In this document: piece by piece, positions 1-8,295 of the stretch
Position numbering within the stretch: the stretch's first letter is position 1
How the letters are laid out: every line of letters starts with the position of its first letter
From: Pueribacillus sp041725775
GTDB lineage: Bacteria > Bacillota > Bacilli > Bacillales > UBA6769
Direction: 5' to 3'
Length of the DNA: 64,000 nucleotides
Assembly (NCBI RefSeq): GCF_041725775.1
Contig: NZ_JBEUEL010000010.1
Span: 1-64,000, forward strand
Program-made: the position numbers and the translations under genes
The notes under the pieces: generated by a model
The model's input: the letters and a program-made list of their open reading frames with translations, nothing else
Told to the model about the DNA's origin: nothing
Database searches by the model: none

Positions 1-1
1 C

Positions 2-154
2 CGATTCAAATTCGGTTTACCTAGTGGTTTTATTGTACCAAAGGATGTGATAGAAAAAAAGGGAAACTTGAGTTATCCACAATTTAAAAAGTCAAAAACA
101 GAAATTCGGTTCGTTTCGACTCAAAAAAGAGGGAGACCAACTGGTAAAAATTAA
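2..154 (+). CDS. C-terminal fragment of an unidentified protein (cut by window edge)
   Basis: An open frame runs from the window edge for 50 codons to TAA at 152-154. The visible tail is basic and ends in a KRGRPTGKN-like stretch, which resembles an AT-hook-type tail but is too short to assign. No start is visible and the family is not recognised. It could be a chance frame, but codon use is normal and the stop is followed by a gene-free region. Confidence 0.4.
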   Translation, partial: RFKFGLPSGFIVPKDVIEKKGNLSYPQFKKSKTEIRFVSTQKRGRPTGKN

Positions 155-775
155 CAACTGTGGATAAGTGATTTTCCCATCATCAAAGAGTAAGAGATAT
201 AAATTTACTCTTCATGGCTGTACTTACTTGCAGGTGGTAGGTTTTTTCGTGTATTGATGAGTGTTAATTTTGCGAGAAACATAATGTGAACATCGTTATT
301 TTGTTGAGAGAAGTGCCTCCGAATATTTTGAAGAACGATCTTCATTATTGGAAAAATTCCTTGTTAATGAAACAATTGAAAGTAGTTCTTTCAATGGAAT
401 TTAAAATGTCGTTATGCGATTGGAAAAGGTCATCTTTTTTATAAATATTTGGTGTTTGAAAGAGAGTGTATTGCTCGATGATATTTTCGTTCTATACTTT
501 AACACCATATTTTTAGGTTTTATTCAGTTTTCAATTACAATTAAATTAGGTGTCTCTTTAAAGATTTGAGCATCCAATTAACTTTTTACAAATTAATGCT
601 CATATTCGCTCCTTCTTAATTAGTAAAGAAAAAGTAACGTGAAAATTCCCCTTAACAAAACGTTCAATATCCTTTACATTTAATTGTGGGCAAATTGTAT
701 GATTACTGATGGGTGTCAATCAGTACGTCATTAGTAGGAAAAAAGACAACACTTTAAGCCTAAGGAGGAACTGGA
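155..775. other. Gene-free AT-rich stretch
   Basis: About 620 bp with stops in all frames. I see no family resemblance and no clear hairpin terminator. The last 15 bases hold the strong ribosome binding site of the next gene. Its promoter was not located with confidence. Confidence 0.6.
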
Positions 776-1267
776 ATGACACTGTTTATCGCCTATCTCA
801 TCGTTTTTTTACTTGCAGCTATTCCGTTTTTTGAAATTGTCGGTGTGATTCCGATTGGTGTAATTGCTGGTTTACATGCAGTGCCAGTCACTATATTAGC
901 GTTTATTGGTAATATGCTTACTATTTTACTTATCATATTATTAATGGATAAAATTATAGGTTGGTTTGAAAAGCGAAAAGAAAAAAATCCAGAAAAATCC
1001 AAAAAAAGGGAGCGACGGGCGGCCCGAGTTTGGAAGCGGTATGGCTTACCAGGGCTTGCAATTATTTCACCCATTTTAATCGGAAGCCATCTCGGCGTCA
1101 TTTTAGCAATGGGATTTGGTGGAACGAGAAAACAAATCGCTGTATGGATGACGGCGAGTATTTTCTTTTGGGCGATCGTGACAGGAATTGTTTCTCATTA
1201 TGGAGTTGATTTTATATTTAGCCAAACTGGCAGGTCAGGTTTCCTTGAAGACCTATTAAAACGTTAA
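776..1267 (+). CDS. Small multidrug export-type membrane protein (COG2426 family)
   Basis: 163-residue integral membrane protein resembling the putative small multi-drug export protein family (COG2426, Sm_multidrug_ex). Hydrophobic segments lie at about 3-30, 35-57, 90-115 and 120-145. A very basic loop at about 63-86 (KRKEKNPEKSKKRERR) separates the two halves. The start is fixed by AAGGAGG 8 bp upstream. It is convergent to the mrp operon and looks monocistronic. The transported substrate of this family is not established, so the name is a family label only. Confidence 0.75.
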   Translation: MTLFIAYLIVFLLAAIPFFEIVGVIPIGVIAGLHAVPVTILAFIGNMLTILLIILLMDKIIGWFEKRKEKNPEKSKKRERRAARVWKRYGLPGLAIISPILIGSHLGVILAMGFGGTRKQIAVWMTASIFFWAIVTGIVSHYGVDFIFSQTGRSGFLEDLLKR

Positions 1268-1305
1268 GAACTTCGTTTACTTTTGAGCAGGTTCATTTGC
1301 CTATT

Positions 1306-1346
1306 GACGTAGTTGTGATATTTAACTAAAACAACGTAACTACGTC
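1306..1346. terminator. Possible bidirectional terminator hairpin
   Basis: A 9-bp inverted repeat, GACGTAGTT (1306-1314) and AACTACGTC (1338-1346), sits between convergent genes: the small export protein and mrpG. There is no clean T-run, so termination is inferred from position. Confidence 0.45.
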
Positions 1347-1359
1347 CATTTCTTTGCCT

Positions 1360-1734
1360 CTAAGGCTTGCTATCTGGCGTGTCTTCGTTATGAAGCACGT
1401 CTTTTAATTCATCTTCTTTCGTGACGTTTGCAAGTTTGACGTTGGAACGATAGGCTGCACGGCAAACGAGATGTCCCGATACAGGTGCAGTAATAAAGAC
1501 AAACACAATCCCTAGTAAGAGACGAACACTAATGAATGATTCACTTACTAAAAAAAAGAGAAATACACCGCTTAACGTAAGTAGGACTGCTAACGTCGAG
1601 CTTTTTGTAGCAGCATGCGCCCGTGTATATACGTCTGGGAAACGAATCATTCCAAAAGCACTGACCATGCTCATCGTAGCCCCGATTAAAATGAGAAGGG
1701 CAGTTGAAAATTCACCGATTTCGTTTATATTCAA
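1360..1734 (-). CDS. mrpG: Na+/H+ antiporter subunit MrpG
   Basis: 124-residue last subunit of the Mrp cation/proton antiporter, with three hydrophobic segments (about 10-30, 42-62, 66-88) and the family pattern GMIRFPDVYTRAHAATKSST. Mrp complexes export Na+ in exchange for protons and support alkaline pH and salt tolerance. The gene overlaps mrpF by 23 bp, as expected for translational coupling at the operon end. The charged tail after residue 100 is unremarkable. Confidence 0.93.
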   Translation of the reverse strand: MNINEIGEFSTALLILIGATMSMVSAFGMIRFPDVYTRAHAATKSSTLAVLLTLSGVFLFFLVSESFISVRLLLGIVFVFITAPVSGHLVCRAAYRSNVKLANVTKEDELKDVLHNEDTPDSKP

Positions 1735-1996
1735 TGATTACCCCCCTCTCGATAAATTTACAAAGAGCAATCGTACTAATAAATGCAAGAATTCCAATTA
1801 AGAGAATGACATCGAAAAATGCTTTCGTCCCAAGGAGAATCGAAAAAATCGCAATTCCTGAAACGAGGTTTACCCCGATTAAATCCATTGCAAGGACACG
1901 GTCTGGTAGTGATGGACCACGAATAATTCGGTAAACGGAAACGGCTATCGCTAATGCAAAAAAAACGAGTGATAGGATGAGCATCGTTTCAATCAT
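1712..1996 (-). CDS. mrpF: Na+/H+ antiporter subunit MrpF
   Basis: 94-residue subunit with three transmembrane segments and the conserved YRIIRGPSLPDRVLAMDLIG signature between the first two. It overlaps mrpE by one base and mrpG by 23 bp, so E, F and G are clearly one translational unit. MrpF is required for assembly and activity of the whole complex in characterised Bacillus systems. Confidence 0.93.
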   Translation of the reverse strand: MIETMLILSLVFFALAIAVSVYRIIRGPSLPDRVLAMDLIGVNLVSGIAIFSILLGTKAFFDVILLIGILAFISTIALCKFIERGVIIEYKRNR

Positions 1997-2484
1997 TAGC
2001 GGGTCACCTCCATAATCGCTTTTTCAAATCGTTTTAATGAGTTAAATAAAAATTCTTTTGAATCTTCAACATCAATTGCATGAATGTAAAAAACGTCTCC
2101 TTCTGGTGATACTTCCATGACGACCGAGCCGGGTGTTAATGTTAAAAGCAAGGCGAGTGTCGTTACTTCCCCATCACTTTTTAGCTCAGTTTTATATGTT
2201 ATAATCCCGGGGGTCAAATTTAGTTTCGGACTTAAAATTTGTTTAAGTACAAGAATACTTGACTGAAAGATTTCAGAGATAAAAATGAGAACGAGTTTTA
2301 CCGCCATAATAAAACGGCGCAAATAAAACTGTTGACCAAAAAAGCGGTGCATGAAAAAAATGATAAAAGCTCCGATGACAAAGCCAGTTAAAAACGTACT
2401 GACACGTATTTCATCTTCATCAATGAGCAACATCCATAAGATCGCAATAAAGACATTGAGCAAAAATTGGGCTGGCACGGTCAT
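1996..2484 (-). CDS. mrpE: Na+/H+ antiporter subunit MrpE
   Basis: 162-residue MrpE with two to three N-terminal transmembrane segments and a C-terminal cytoplasmic domain containing LLLTLTPGSVVMEVSPEGDV, typical of the family. The start is supported by GAGAGGTG just upstream. In usual mrp operons mrpE follows mrpD directly; here 273 bp lie between them (see 2485-2757), so E-F-G may depend on read-through or a secondary promoter. Confidence 0.92.
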   Translation of the reverse strand: MTVPAQFLLNVFIAILWMLLIDEDEIRVSTFLTGFVIGAFIIFFMHRFFGQQFYLRRFIMAVKLVLIFISEIFQSSILVLKQILSPKLNLTPGIITYKTELKSDGEVTTLALLLTLTPGSVVMEVSPEGDVFYIHAIDVEDSKEFLFNSLKRFEKAIMEVTR

Positions 2485-2757
2485 TCACCTCTCTTAAAGT
2501 GTTTCAAAAAGGGGATGAATCAGACGCAGGTCAAGGCACGGAATGAAAAATCGACGTAATGTATATATGTGGTACATGAGTAAGATTTTTCATGACGTAA
2601 CGAAGAGATGCGCTGCGGATTTTCGGCCCTTCTTTGAATAACCATTTAATCAAACGTTTGAAAACTGACAGGATGTAGGTCATACAGACGTTGCTTGCAC
2701 GTCCATGGCGTTCTTCGTCTTTCGATAAGGTTTTTCTAGTGTCTATTATCTATCAAT
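2485..2757 (-). other. Unusual 273-bp insert between mrpD and mrpE
   Basis: On the minus strand an open frame of about 70 codons runs from just after a TAG at about 2750 to a TGA near 2538, without a good ATG at its head. Its only early Met is in the segment SNVCMTYILSVFKRLIKWLF. The stretch also holds an inverted repeat, ATGAAAAATC (2543-2552) and GATTTTTCAT (2584-2593), and one copy of the CAAACGTTTG palindrome (2646-2664). I do not recognise the frame. It could be an insertion-sequence scrap or a small repeat element. Confidence 0.5.
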
Positions 2758-4239
2758 TTAATCACGTGTTAATACAGCATCAATATACACTTCAGGGTTC
2801 GCTAACGTATGTGCAGCATCTTGAACGTAAGGTGCGAGTAACTCTGGAGCGATCCCAATTCCTATAGATAACATTGCGAGGAGGACAGAAGGTACAAGCA
2901 AGCCTTTTTTTAATGGCATTTCATCTTCTTTACTTATAATGGTCTCTCCCCAAAAACTATTTAAGAAAATCCGTAAAAGTGAATAGAGGACGAATAAGCT
3001 TGAGATGAATCCGAGCGTAAGTAAAATGTAAGAACCGGCTTCAATCGCGCCTTGTCCGATTAGCACTTTTCCGATAAACCCGCTAAACGGAGGTATTCCG
3101 ACGAGAGCTAACATCGTTATGAAAAACAACCAGCCTAGTAAAGGATAATTTCGTATTAAACCACTCATTCTTTCTATTTTAGCTGTTCCTGTTAAAGCGA
3201 TCATCGTTCCCGCTAGTAAAAATAAAAGGGCTTTAACAACCATATCATGGACGAAATAGTACGTAGCTCCTTCAAATCCAATTGTCGTTGATGTAGCGAG
3301 ACTAACAAGAATAAACCCGACCGTTATGATGACGTTATAGGAAACAATCGTGCGGATATTTTGATAAGCGATTGCTCCAAGACTGCCACCGATTAACGTA
3401 ATCCCCGCCATGATGCCAATAAGCGTAAGGGTGATTTCAGGTTCATGGTAAAATAACAAGGTAAATACGCGAAATAGAGCATACATACCAACCTTTGTTA
3501 GCAGTGCCCCGAATAAAGCAGCGATCGCAGTTGGTGCGACACTATAAGACCCTGGCAGCCAATAGTAGAGGACGAGTCCTGCTTTTAAGCTAAAGACGAT
3601 TAAAAATACGATACTAATTGTTGTTAGTAGGGGGCCTTGTCCAACTTCAGCAATCCGTTCGGATAAATGCGCAAGATTCAACGTGCCAACTGTACCGTAC
3701 AAATATGCAATCGCGACAAGAAACAGCCACGATGAAACAACGTTTATTGCGACGTATTTAAACGATTCTCGCAGTTGAATTCTTTTTCCTCCAAGTGAAA
3801 TGAGAACATATGAAGCGATGAGCATCACTTCAAAGCAAACGAATAAGTTGAATAAGTCCCCTGTTAAAAACGATCCGTTTACACCAGCGATTAAAAAAAG
3901 CACGAACGGATAAAAATACATTTGCTCACGCGCTTTCCCGATTGAAAAGAAAGCATAAAGCAAACATATGACAGTGACAACGCACGTCGTAAGCACGAGT
4001 AGCATAGCAAACGAATCAGCAACGAACATAATGCCGAACGGAGGTTCCCAACCACCGAAGTCAAGCCGAAGTATGCCGTTCTGTTGAATAAGATTCAATA
4101 TGTAAAGACTAATGAAAGCTGTTAGTAACATTGCACATAAACTTATCAACCTTTGGGTCCGAATATAGGGACGGAGGAAGATGAGCACGATGCCACTAAT
4201 CAGAGGGATGATCATCGGTAGTGAAATAATGTTATTCAT
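2758..4239 (-). CDS. mrpD: Na+/H+ antiporter subunit MrpD
   Basis: 493-residue NuoN/NuoM-like antiporter subunit with about 14 transmembrane helices. It is one of the two large proton-pumping-type subunits of the Mrp complex. The proton-antiporter domain covers roughly residues 125-400, including VCFEVMLIASYVLI (a conserved Glu in a helix) and the lysine-containing stretches typical of the family. The start ATG has AAGAGGAG upstream and overlaps the mrpC stop by 8 bp. Length and sequence look intact. Confidence 0.95.
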   Translation of the reverse strand: MNNIISLPMIIPLISGIVLIFLRPYIRTQRLISLCAMLLTAFISLYILNLIQQNGILRLDFGGWEPPFGIMFVADSFAMLLVLTTCVVTVICLLYAFFSIGKAREQMYFYPFVLFLIAGVNGSFLTGDLFNLFVCFEVMLIASYVLISLGGKRIQLRESFKYVAINVVSSWLFLVAIAYLYGTVGTLNLAHLSERIAEVGQGPLLTTISIVFLIVFSLKAGLVLYYWLPGSYSVAPTAIAALFGALLTKVGMYALFRVFTLLFYHEPEITLTLIGIMAGITLIGGSLGAIAYQNIRTIVSYNVIITVGFILVSLATSTTIGFEGATYYFVHDMVVKALLFLLAGTMIALTGTAKIERMSGLIRNYPLLGWLFFITMLALVGIPPFSGFIGKVLIGQGAIEAGSYILLTLGFISSLFVLYSLLRIFLNSFWGETIISKEDEMPLKKGLLVPSVLLAMLSIGIGIAPELLAPYVQDAAHTLANPEVYIDAVLTRD

Positions 4240-4570
4240 CGTCGACTCCTCTTAACTTTTCTAAATCATCAGTTCCTGATTCTTTATATGTTCGATAAGC
4301 AAGTACAAGAATGAAGGCCGTGACAGCAAAGCTGATCACAATCGCAGTTAAAATGAGTGCTTGCGGTAATGCATCTGTATAGTTTTTTGCATCTTCACTT
4401 AATAATGGCACGTCCCCAGCCTTAAGTCGTCCCATTACCATTAACAACAAGTGAACAGCATGGGAAAGAATCGCAGTCCCAATAATGACGCGAATTATGT
4501 TTCGTGTAAGCAACAAGTACGTTGCGACCATCACTAAAATTCCAGCTAAAATAATGATTAACGTTTCCAT
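4232..4570 (-). CDS. mrpC: Na+/H+ antiporter subunit MrpC
   Basis: 112-residue NuoK-like subunit with three transmembrane helices, including the AILSHAVHLLLMVMGRL segment. The open frame extends upstream to a GTG at 4588, inside the end of mrpB. I chose the ATG at 4570 (METLIII...) because family members start there and it gives the normal length. It overlaps mrpD by 8 bp. Confidence 0.92.
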   Translation of the reverse strand: METLIIILAGILVMVATYLLLTRNIIRVIIGTAILSHAVHLLLMVMGRLKAGDVPLLSEDAKNYTDALPQALILTAIVISFAVTAFILVLAYRTYKESGTDDLEKLRGVDDE

Positions 4571-4574
4571 ATAC

Positions 4575-4997
4575 TTAGATATCCTCACTGATGCTTAAAA
4601 TAATTGTAATGACAACACCAACAACGGCAAGCGCAACACCTGCTTCAAAAATCGTTACCGTTGATATCCCGACTTGACCGATCATCGGCAAGTCGAAAGA
4701 AGCGACCGTCTGTGTTAGAAACGGGGCTCTAAAGAACAGCGAGCCAAGTCCAGTTGCAACGGTAATTAAGGCGCCGAGCGCTGCAATCAATTTAAAATCA
4801 AATGGAAGCCCTTTATGCACAGTTTCAATGTCAAAAGCGAGGTAAAGAAGGACGAGCGCGGAAGCAAGAACGAGCCCACCAACGAATCCACCGCCTGGAT
4901 TGTTATGCCCAGCTAGAAAGATGTAGACACCGAGTGTCAAAATGATAAAAACGACAACTTTTGCAACGGTTTGCAAAATGACATCATTAATCCTCAA
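4575..4997 (-). CDS. mrpB: Na+/H+ antiporter subunit MrpB
   Basis: 140-residue subunit of the MnhB family with four transmembrane helices and the highly conserved AGHNNPGGGFVGGL motif near residue 29. It overlaps the end of mrpA by 11 bp and is followed by mrpC after 4 bp, so it is translationally coupled. It resembles the C-terminal domain of MrpA. Confidence 0.94.
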   Translation of the reverse strand: MRINDVILQTVAKVVVFIILTLGVYIFLAGHNNPGGGFVGGLVLASALVLLYLAFDIETVHKGLPFDFKLIAALGALITVATGLGSLFFRAPFLTQTVASFDLPMIGQVGISTVTIFEAGVALAVVGVVITIILSISEDI

Positions 4998-7389
4998 CGT
5001 TCTGCTCCTCCCTTCCTTTCTTTAACTTAATTAATGTAAATACTCCAATACCAGCTAGAAAGAGGACTACGACTTCTAACATCGTATCAAACGCTCGGAA
5101 ATCGCCTAAAATCGTGTTGACAATATTAAGTGAGCCAGTAAGTTCATACGCATTTTCAAAAAAATGGGCGATCGATTCAAACATTTGATTGCTGTTTACA
5201 GAAAGTGCAACGAGAATGAAGACGATTCCAACGGAAACAGAAATGAGCGCATTTGAAAGTCGAATGCTTCGCTTTGGTGTTTCTTGCTTAAACTCAGGCA
5301 AAAAGTAAAAACAAAGTAAAAACAGAGCAGTCGTTACAGATTCAACGACGAGTTGTGTTAAGGCCAAATCAGGTGCTCGGAACAAAACGAAAAGACCTGA
5401 AATTGAGAAACCGAGTACTCCGTTTAATAAAATAGCAGTTACTCGTGATTTTGCGAATAATATCGAAATTCCAGCTATGATCATGACGACGATCATAATC
5501 CACTCGTATACTGTAATCGGAGCGTCATTAGATATTGTAAATGAAAAAGCGTGAGTGAAAATTAAACTGCCACCGACTGTAATGACGAAAAACAAAAAAA
5601 TGTACGAGAAGTAATGACGTATTGAGCCAGTCATGTATGATCTTGTGATTGTGTAAGCATGCTTTGCTCCTCGTTCTAATATGCGGTTGTATAACGCATC
5701 AAATGACCATTTTTCAGGAAATAATTGATAGATGCCGTTCCAATAGCGAAACGACTTGTATAAGATCGTTCCAACGATGACAATTCCTATTGTCATAAGC
5801 AATTCTGTATTTAACCCATGCCAAGCGGAAATATGAGGCGTTAAATTCATTGTACTCGCTAAAGGCTCGTAAATGCTTGTCATAATCGGATGCAGGATGT
5901 ATGTACTGATGACATTTGGGAAAAAGAATATCCCCACAATCAAAATTGACAAGATCGTTGGTGCGATAATCATGCCAAATGATGCTTCTTCCGCAGGACG
6001 ATCAAATTCATCGGGTTCATAGGTGCCAAAGAACGTCTGGAATACGATAATCATACAATAAACGAATGTTAAGACGCTTGCGATCCAAGCGATGATCGGG
6101 AATAACGTGCTAACAAAATCAAGAGAGAAAAAGTTAAGCTCATGTACAGATAACACTGCAGTAAAAAACATTTCTTTACTTAAGAATCCGTTAAAAGGCG
6201 GCAAACCAGCCATTGAAAAGCTGCCGATTAATGCAATAGTAAACGTAATGGGCATCATTGCCATTAATCCACCTAGTCTGCGAACATCACGCGTACCAAC
6301 CGTATGGTCAATAATACCGATGACCATAAATAGGGCGCCTTTAAATGTTGAATGATTGATAAGGTGGAAAAATGCAGCAAACATTGCTTGTGTAAAAATA
6401 AGTGAAGATGGATTAAAATTAAAGGCATACACTGCAGAGCCAATTCCGATTAAAGACATAATAAGTCCAAGTTGGCTTATCGTTGAATAAGCAAGAAGTG
6501 CTTTTAAATCGGTTTGGCGTACAGCTGTAAAGGAGCCCCAAAACAGCGTAATGAGACCGCCAATACTTACAATCCAAAACCATAGCGGTTCGATGCCAAA
6601 GATCGGAGTAAAGCGGGCGATTAGATAGAGACCTGCTTTAACCATCGTCGCTGAATGCAAATACGCGCTAACAGGTGTTGGGGCTTCCATCGCGTCAGGA
6701 AGCCAAATATGGAATGGAAACTGAACTGATTTTGTAAATGCACCGAGCAGAATGAGCAGTAACGCCGGAATGAATAACTCGTGATCGGTGTATAAGTGAA
6801 TCGTCGATGCAATTTCGCGAAGACTGAACGTGCCTGTCATATTGTAAATGCTTAGAAACCCTGCTAGCATCGCTATTCCGCCAGTCACTGTGATAAGCAA
6901 TGATTTTTGTGCACCGTACCGTGATTTAGTTCGGTAAAACCAAAACGCGATGAGTAAAAATGAAGAAATGCTCGTTAATTCCCAAAATAAGTAGAGGACG
7001 ATAATGTTATCTGAAAAGACGAGACCGAGCATCGCACCCATAAACAGTAACAAATAAACGTAAAAATGAGTAAGTGATTCTCGTTTTGACAAATAAAAAA
7101 TTGAGTATAAGACGACTAAGCTACCAATACCTGTTATGAGTAAGCCAAATAACAAGCTAAGACCGTCAAGATATGTTGTAATCGTGATACTATATGTAGG
7201 GATCCATTCAATTGTTTGAATAAAATTGCTACCATTTGCAACGTTAGGGATGTAGCGAGCAAGCATAATAAATGCAAGGATCGGTATGAAAAGAATAAAC
7301 CAGCCAATATGAATTTGGTGAAATAAGCGTTTATGTAAAATCGGTATAATTAATGCCGCTAAAAATGGTATGATAATTGTAATTAACAC
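4987..7389 (-). CDS. mrpA: Na+/H+ antiporter subunit MrpA
   Basis: 800-residue NuoL-like subunit, first gene of the mrp operon. The N-terminal two thirds is the proton-antiporter domain with many helices (LFWELTSISSFLLI, AFTKSVQFPFHIWLPDAMEAPTPVSAYLHSAT region). The C-terminal part carries the MrpB-like domain, with LFRAPDLALTQLVVESV. The open frame could begin at 7446, but a GTG at 7389 preceded by TGGAGG with 6-bp spacing gives the expected N-terminus (VLITIIIPF). In characterised systems Mrp supports sodium resistance and pH homeostasis at high pH. Confidence 0.94.
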   Translation of the reverse strand: MLITIIIPFLAALIIPILHKRLFHQIHIGWFILFIPILAFIMLARYIPNVANGSNFIQTIEWIPTYSITITTYLDGLSLLFGLLITGIGSLVVLYSIFYLSKRESLTHFYVYLLLFMGAMLGLVFSDNIIVLYLFWELTSISSFLLIAFWFYRTKSRYGAQKSLLITVTGGIAMLAGFLSIYNMTGTFSLREIASTIHLYTDHELFIPALLLILLGAFTKSVQFPFHIWLPDAMEAPTPVSAYLHSATMVKAGLYLIARFTPIFGIEPLWFWIVSIGGLITLFWGSFTAVRQTDLKALLAYSTISQLGLIMSLIGIGSAVYAFNFNPSSLIFTQAMFAAFFHLINHSTFKGALFMVIGIIDHTVGTRDVRRLGGLMAMMPITFTIALIGSFSMAGLPPFNGFLSKEMFFTAVLSVHELNFFSLDFVSTLFPIIAWIASVLTFVYCMIIVFQTFFGTYEPDEFDRPAEEASFGMIIAPTILSILIVGIFFFPNVISTYILHPIMTSIYEPLASTMNLTPHISAWHGLNTELLMTIGIVIVGTILYKSFRYWNGIYQLFPEKWSFDALYNRILERGAKHAYTITRSYMTGSIRHYFSYIFLFFVITVGGSLIFTHAFSFTISNDAPITVYEWIMIVVMIIAGISILFAKSRVTAILLNGVLGFSISGLFVLFRAPDLALTQLVVESVTTALFLLCFYFLPEFKQETPKRSIRLSNALISVSVGIVFILVALSVNSNQMFESIAHFFENAYELTGSLNIVNTILGDFRAFDTMLEVVVLFLAGIGVFTLIKLKKGREEQNVED

Positions 7390-7592
7390 AAGGAACCTCC
7401 ATAAAACTTGACTCAAATGCTGACAAGCGAGATAATTAGTAGCCAATAAAGTAAGTATTTAATGAGCCTATCACTCTATATGTAAAGAAAAGAATCCAAG
7501 AATTTCCGTAAATTTCATCATAAATTATACACTATATTAAATTGGACTGCATTTGGGCGGCTCAAAAAATGTTGAAAGGGTGAAATTGCGCT

Positions 7593-8264
7593 ATGAAAAA
7601 AATGAGAACGCGCATGGATGAAAGTATTCTTGTCTGTGTTTATTATGGTCCAAACGGCGAACGGTTAATAAAACGGGGTCATAAAATGGCGAGCATGCTT
7701 GATTGCCCTTTATACATTTTAACAGTTGATCCTCTTCCGTACGATGAATTTGATGCTGAACGTTCAGGGTATATTGAACGCTGGAAGGAACTCGCTGAAC
7801 AATGTGATGTCGATGCATTTCTGCTTTATGATAATGAAAGGCGTCCGATTGAAAAAGTGATTGCGGATGTCGCACACAAATATAACATTACCCAAATAAT
7901 CATTGGTCAAACAGCTCAGAGCAGATGGGAAGAGATAACGAAAGGATCGTTTATTAACGTTCTATTAAGAGAAATGACATTTGTTGATCTGCATATTGTC
8001 TCTATTGATCGTTCGATTAAAGGAAAAGAAGATACACACTTTGAAAGAGGGGTTCGTGCCTATTTAGTGAAGGATGGTGACAGCTACCGCGTTAGCTTTA
8101 CGCTTTCAAAAGACACTGCGTATACGGGCATTTTTTATAAAGAAATTGGAACAGATTTTAACAATGGGATTTTTAAATTTATAAAAAATAATAAAACGTG
8201 TGAAGTGCATATAGTGGAAGATAAAGTTGCCAACCCTGAAAAAATACACGCACTTTCAAATTGA
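7593..8264 (+). CDS. UspA-like protein related to the KdpD universal stress domain
   Basis: 223 residues. Residues about 10-140 form a universal-stress-protein/KdpD-type nucleotide-binding alpha/beta fold: ILVCVYYGPNGERLIKRG at the first strand, and ITQIIIGQTAQSRWEE, which matches the G-x2-G-x-S-type region of KdpD USP domains. No kinase or membrane domain follows. The last 80 residues are of unknown function. It is divergent from mrpA and 31 bp ahead of the UPF0182 gene. A regulatory role in ion homeostasis is a guess from position. Confidence 0.7.
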   Translation: MKKMRTRMDESILVCVYYGPNGERLIKRGHKMASMLDCPLYILTVDPLPYDEFDAERSGYIERWKELAEQCDVDAFLLYDNERRPIEKVIADVAHKYNITQIIIGQTAQSRWEEITKGSFINVLLREMTFVDLHIVSIDRSIKGKEDTHFERGVRAYLVKDGDSYRVSFTLSKDTAYTGIFYKEIGTDFNNGIFKFIKNNKTCEVHIVEDKVANPEKIHALSN

Positions 8265-8295
8265 TGTTGTGTAAAGTTAGAGAGGGGTTTTTTTC

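Noticed and set aside
73..167. Two perfect DnaA boxes (TTATCCACA and its complement) facing each other, suggesting an origin
   Set aside because: Further perfect matches occur singly at about 10047, 20583 and 39905, two of them inside genes. There is no cluster, no AT-rich unwinding array and no dnaA or dnaN gene nearby.
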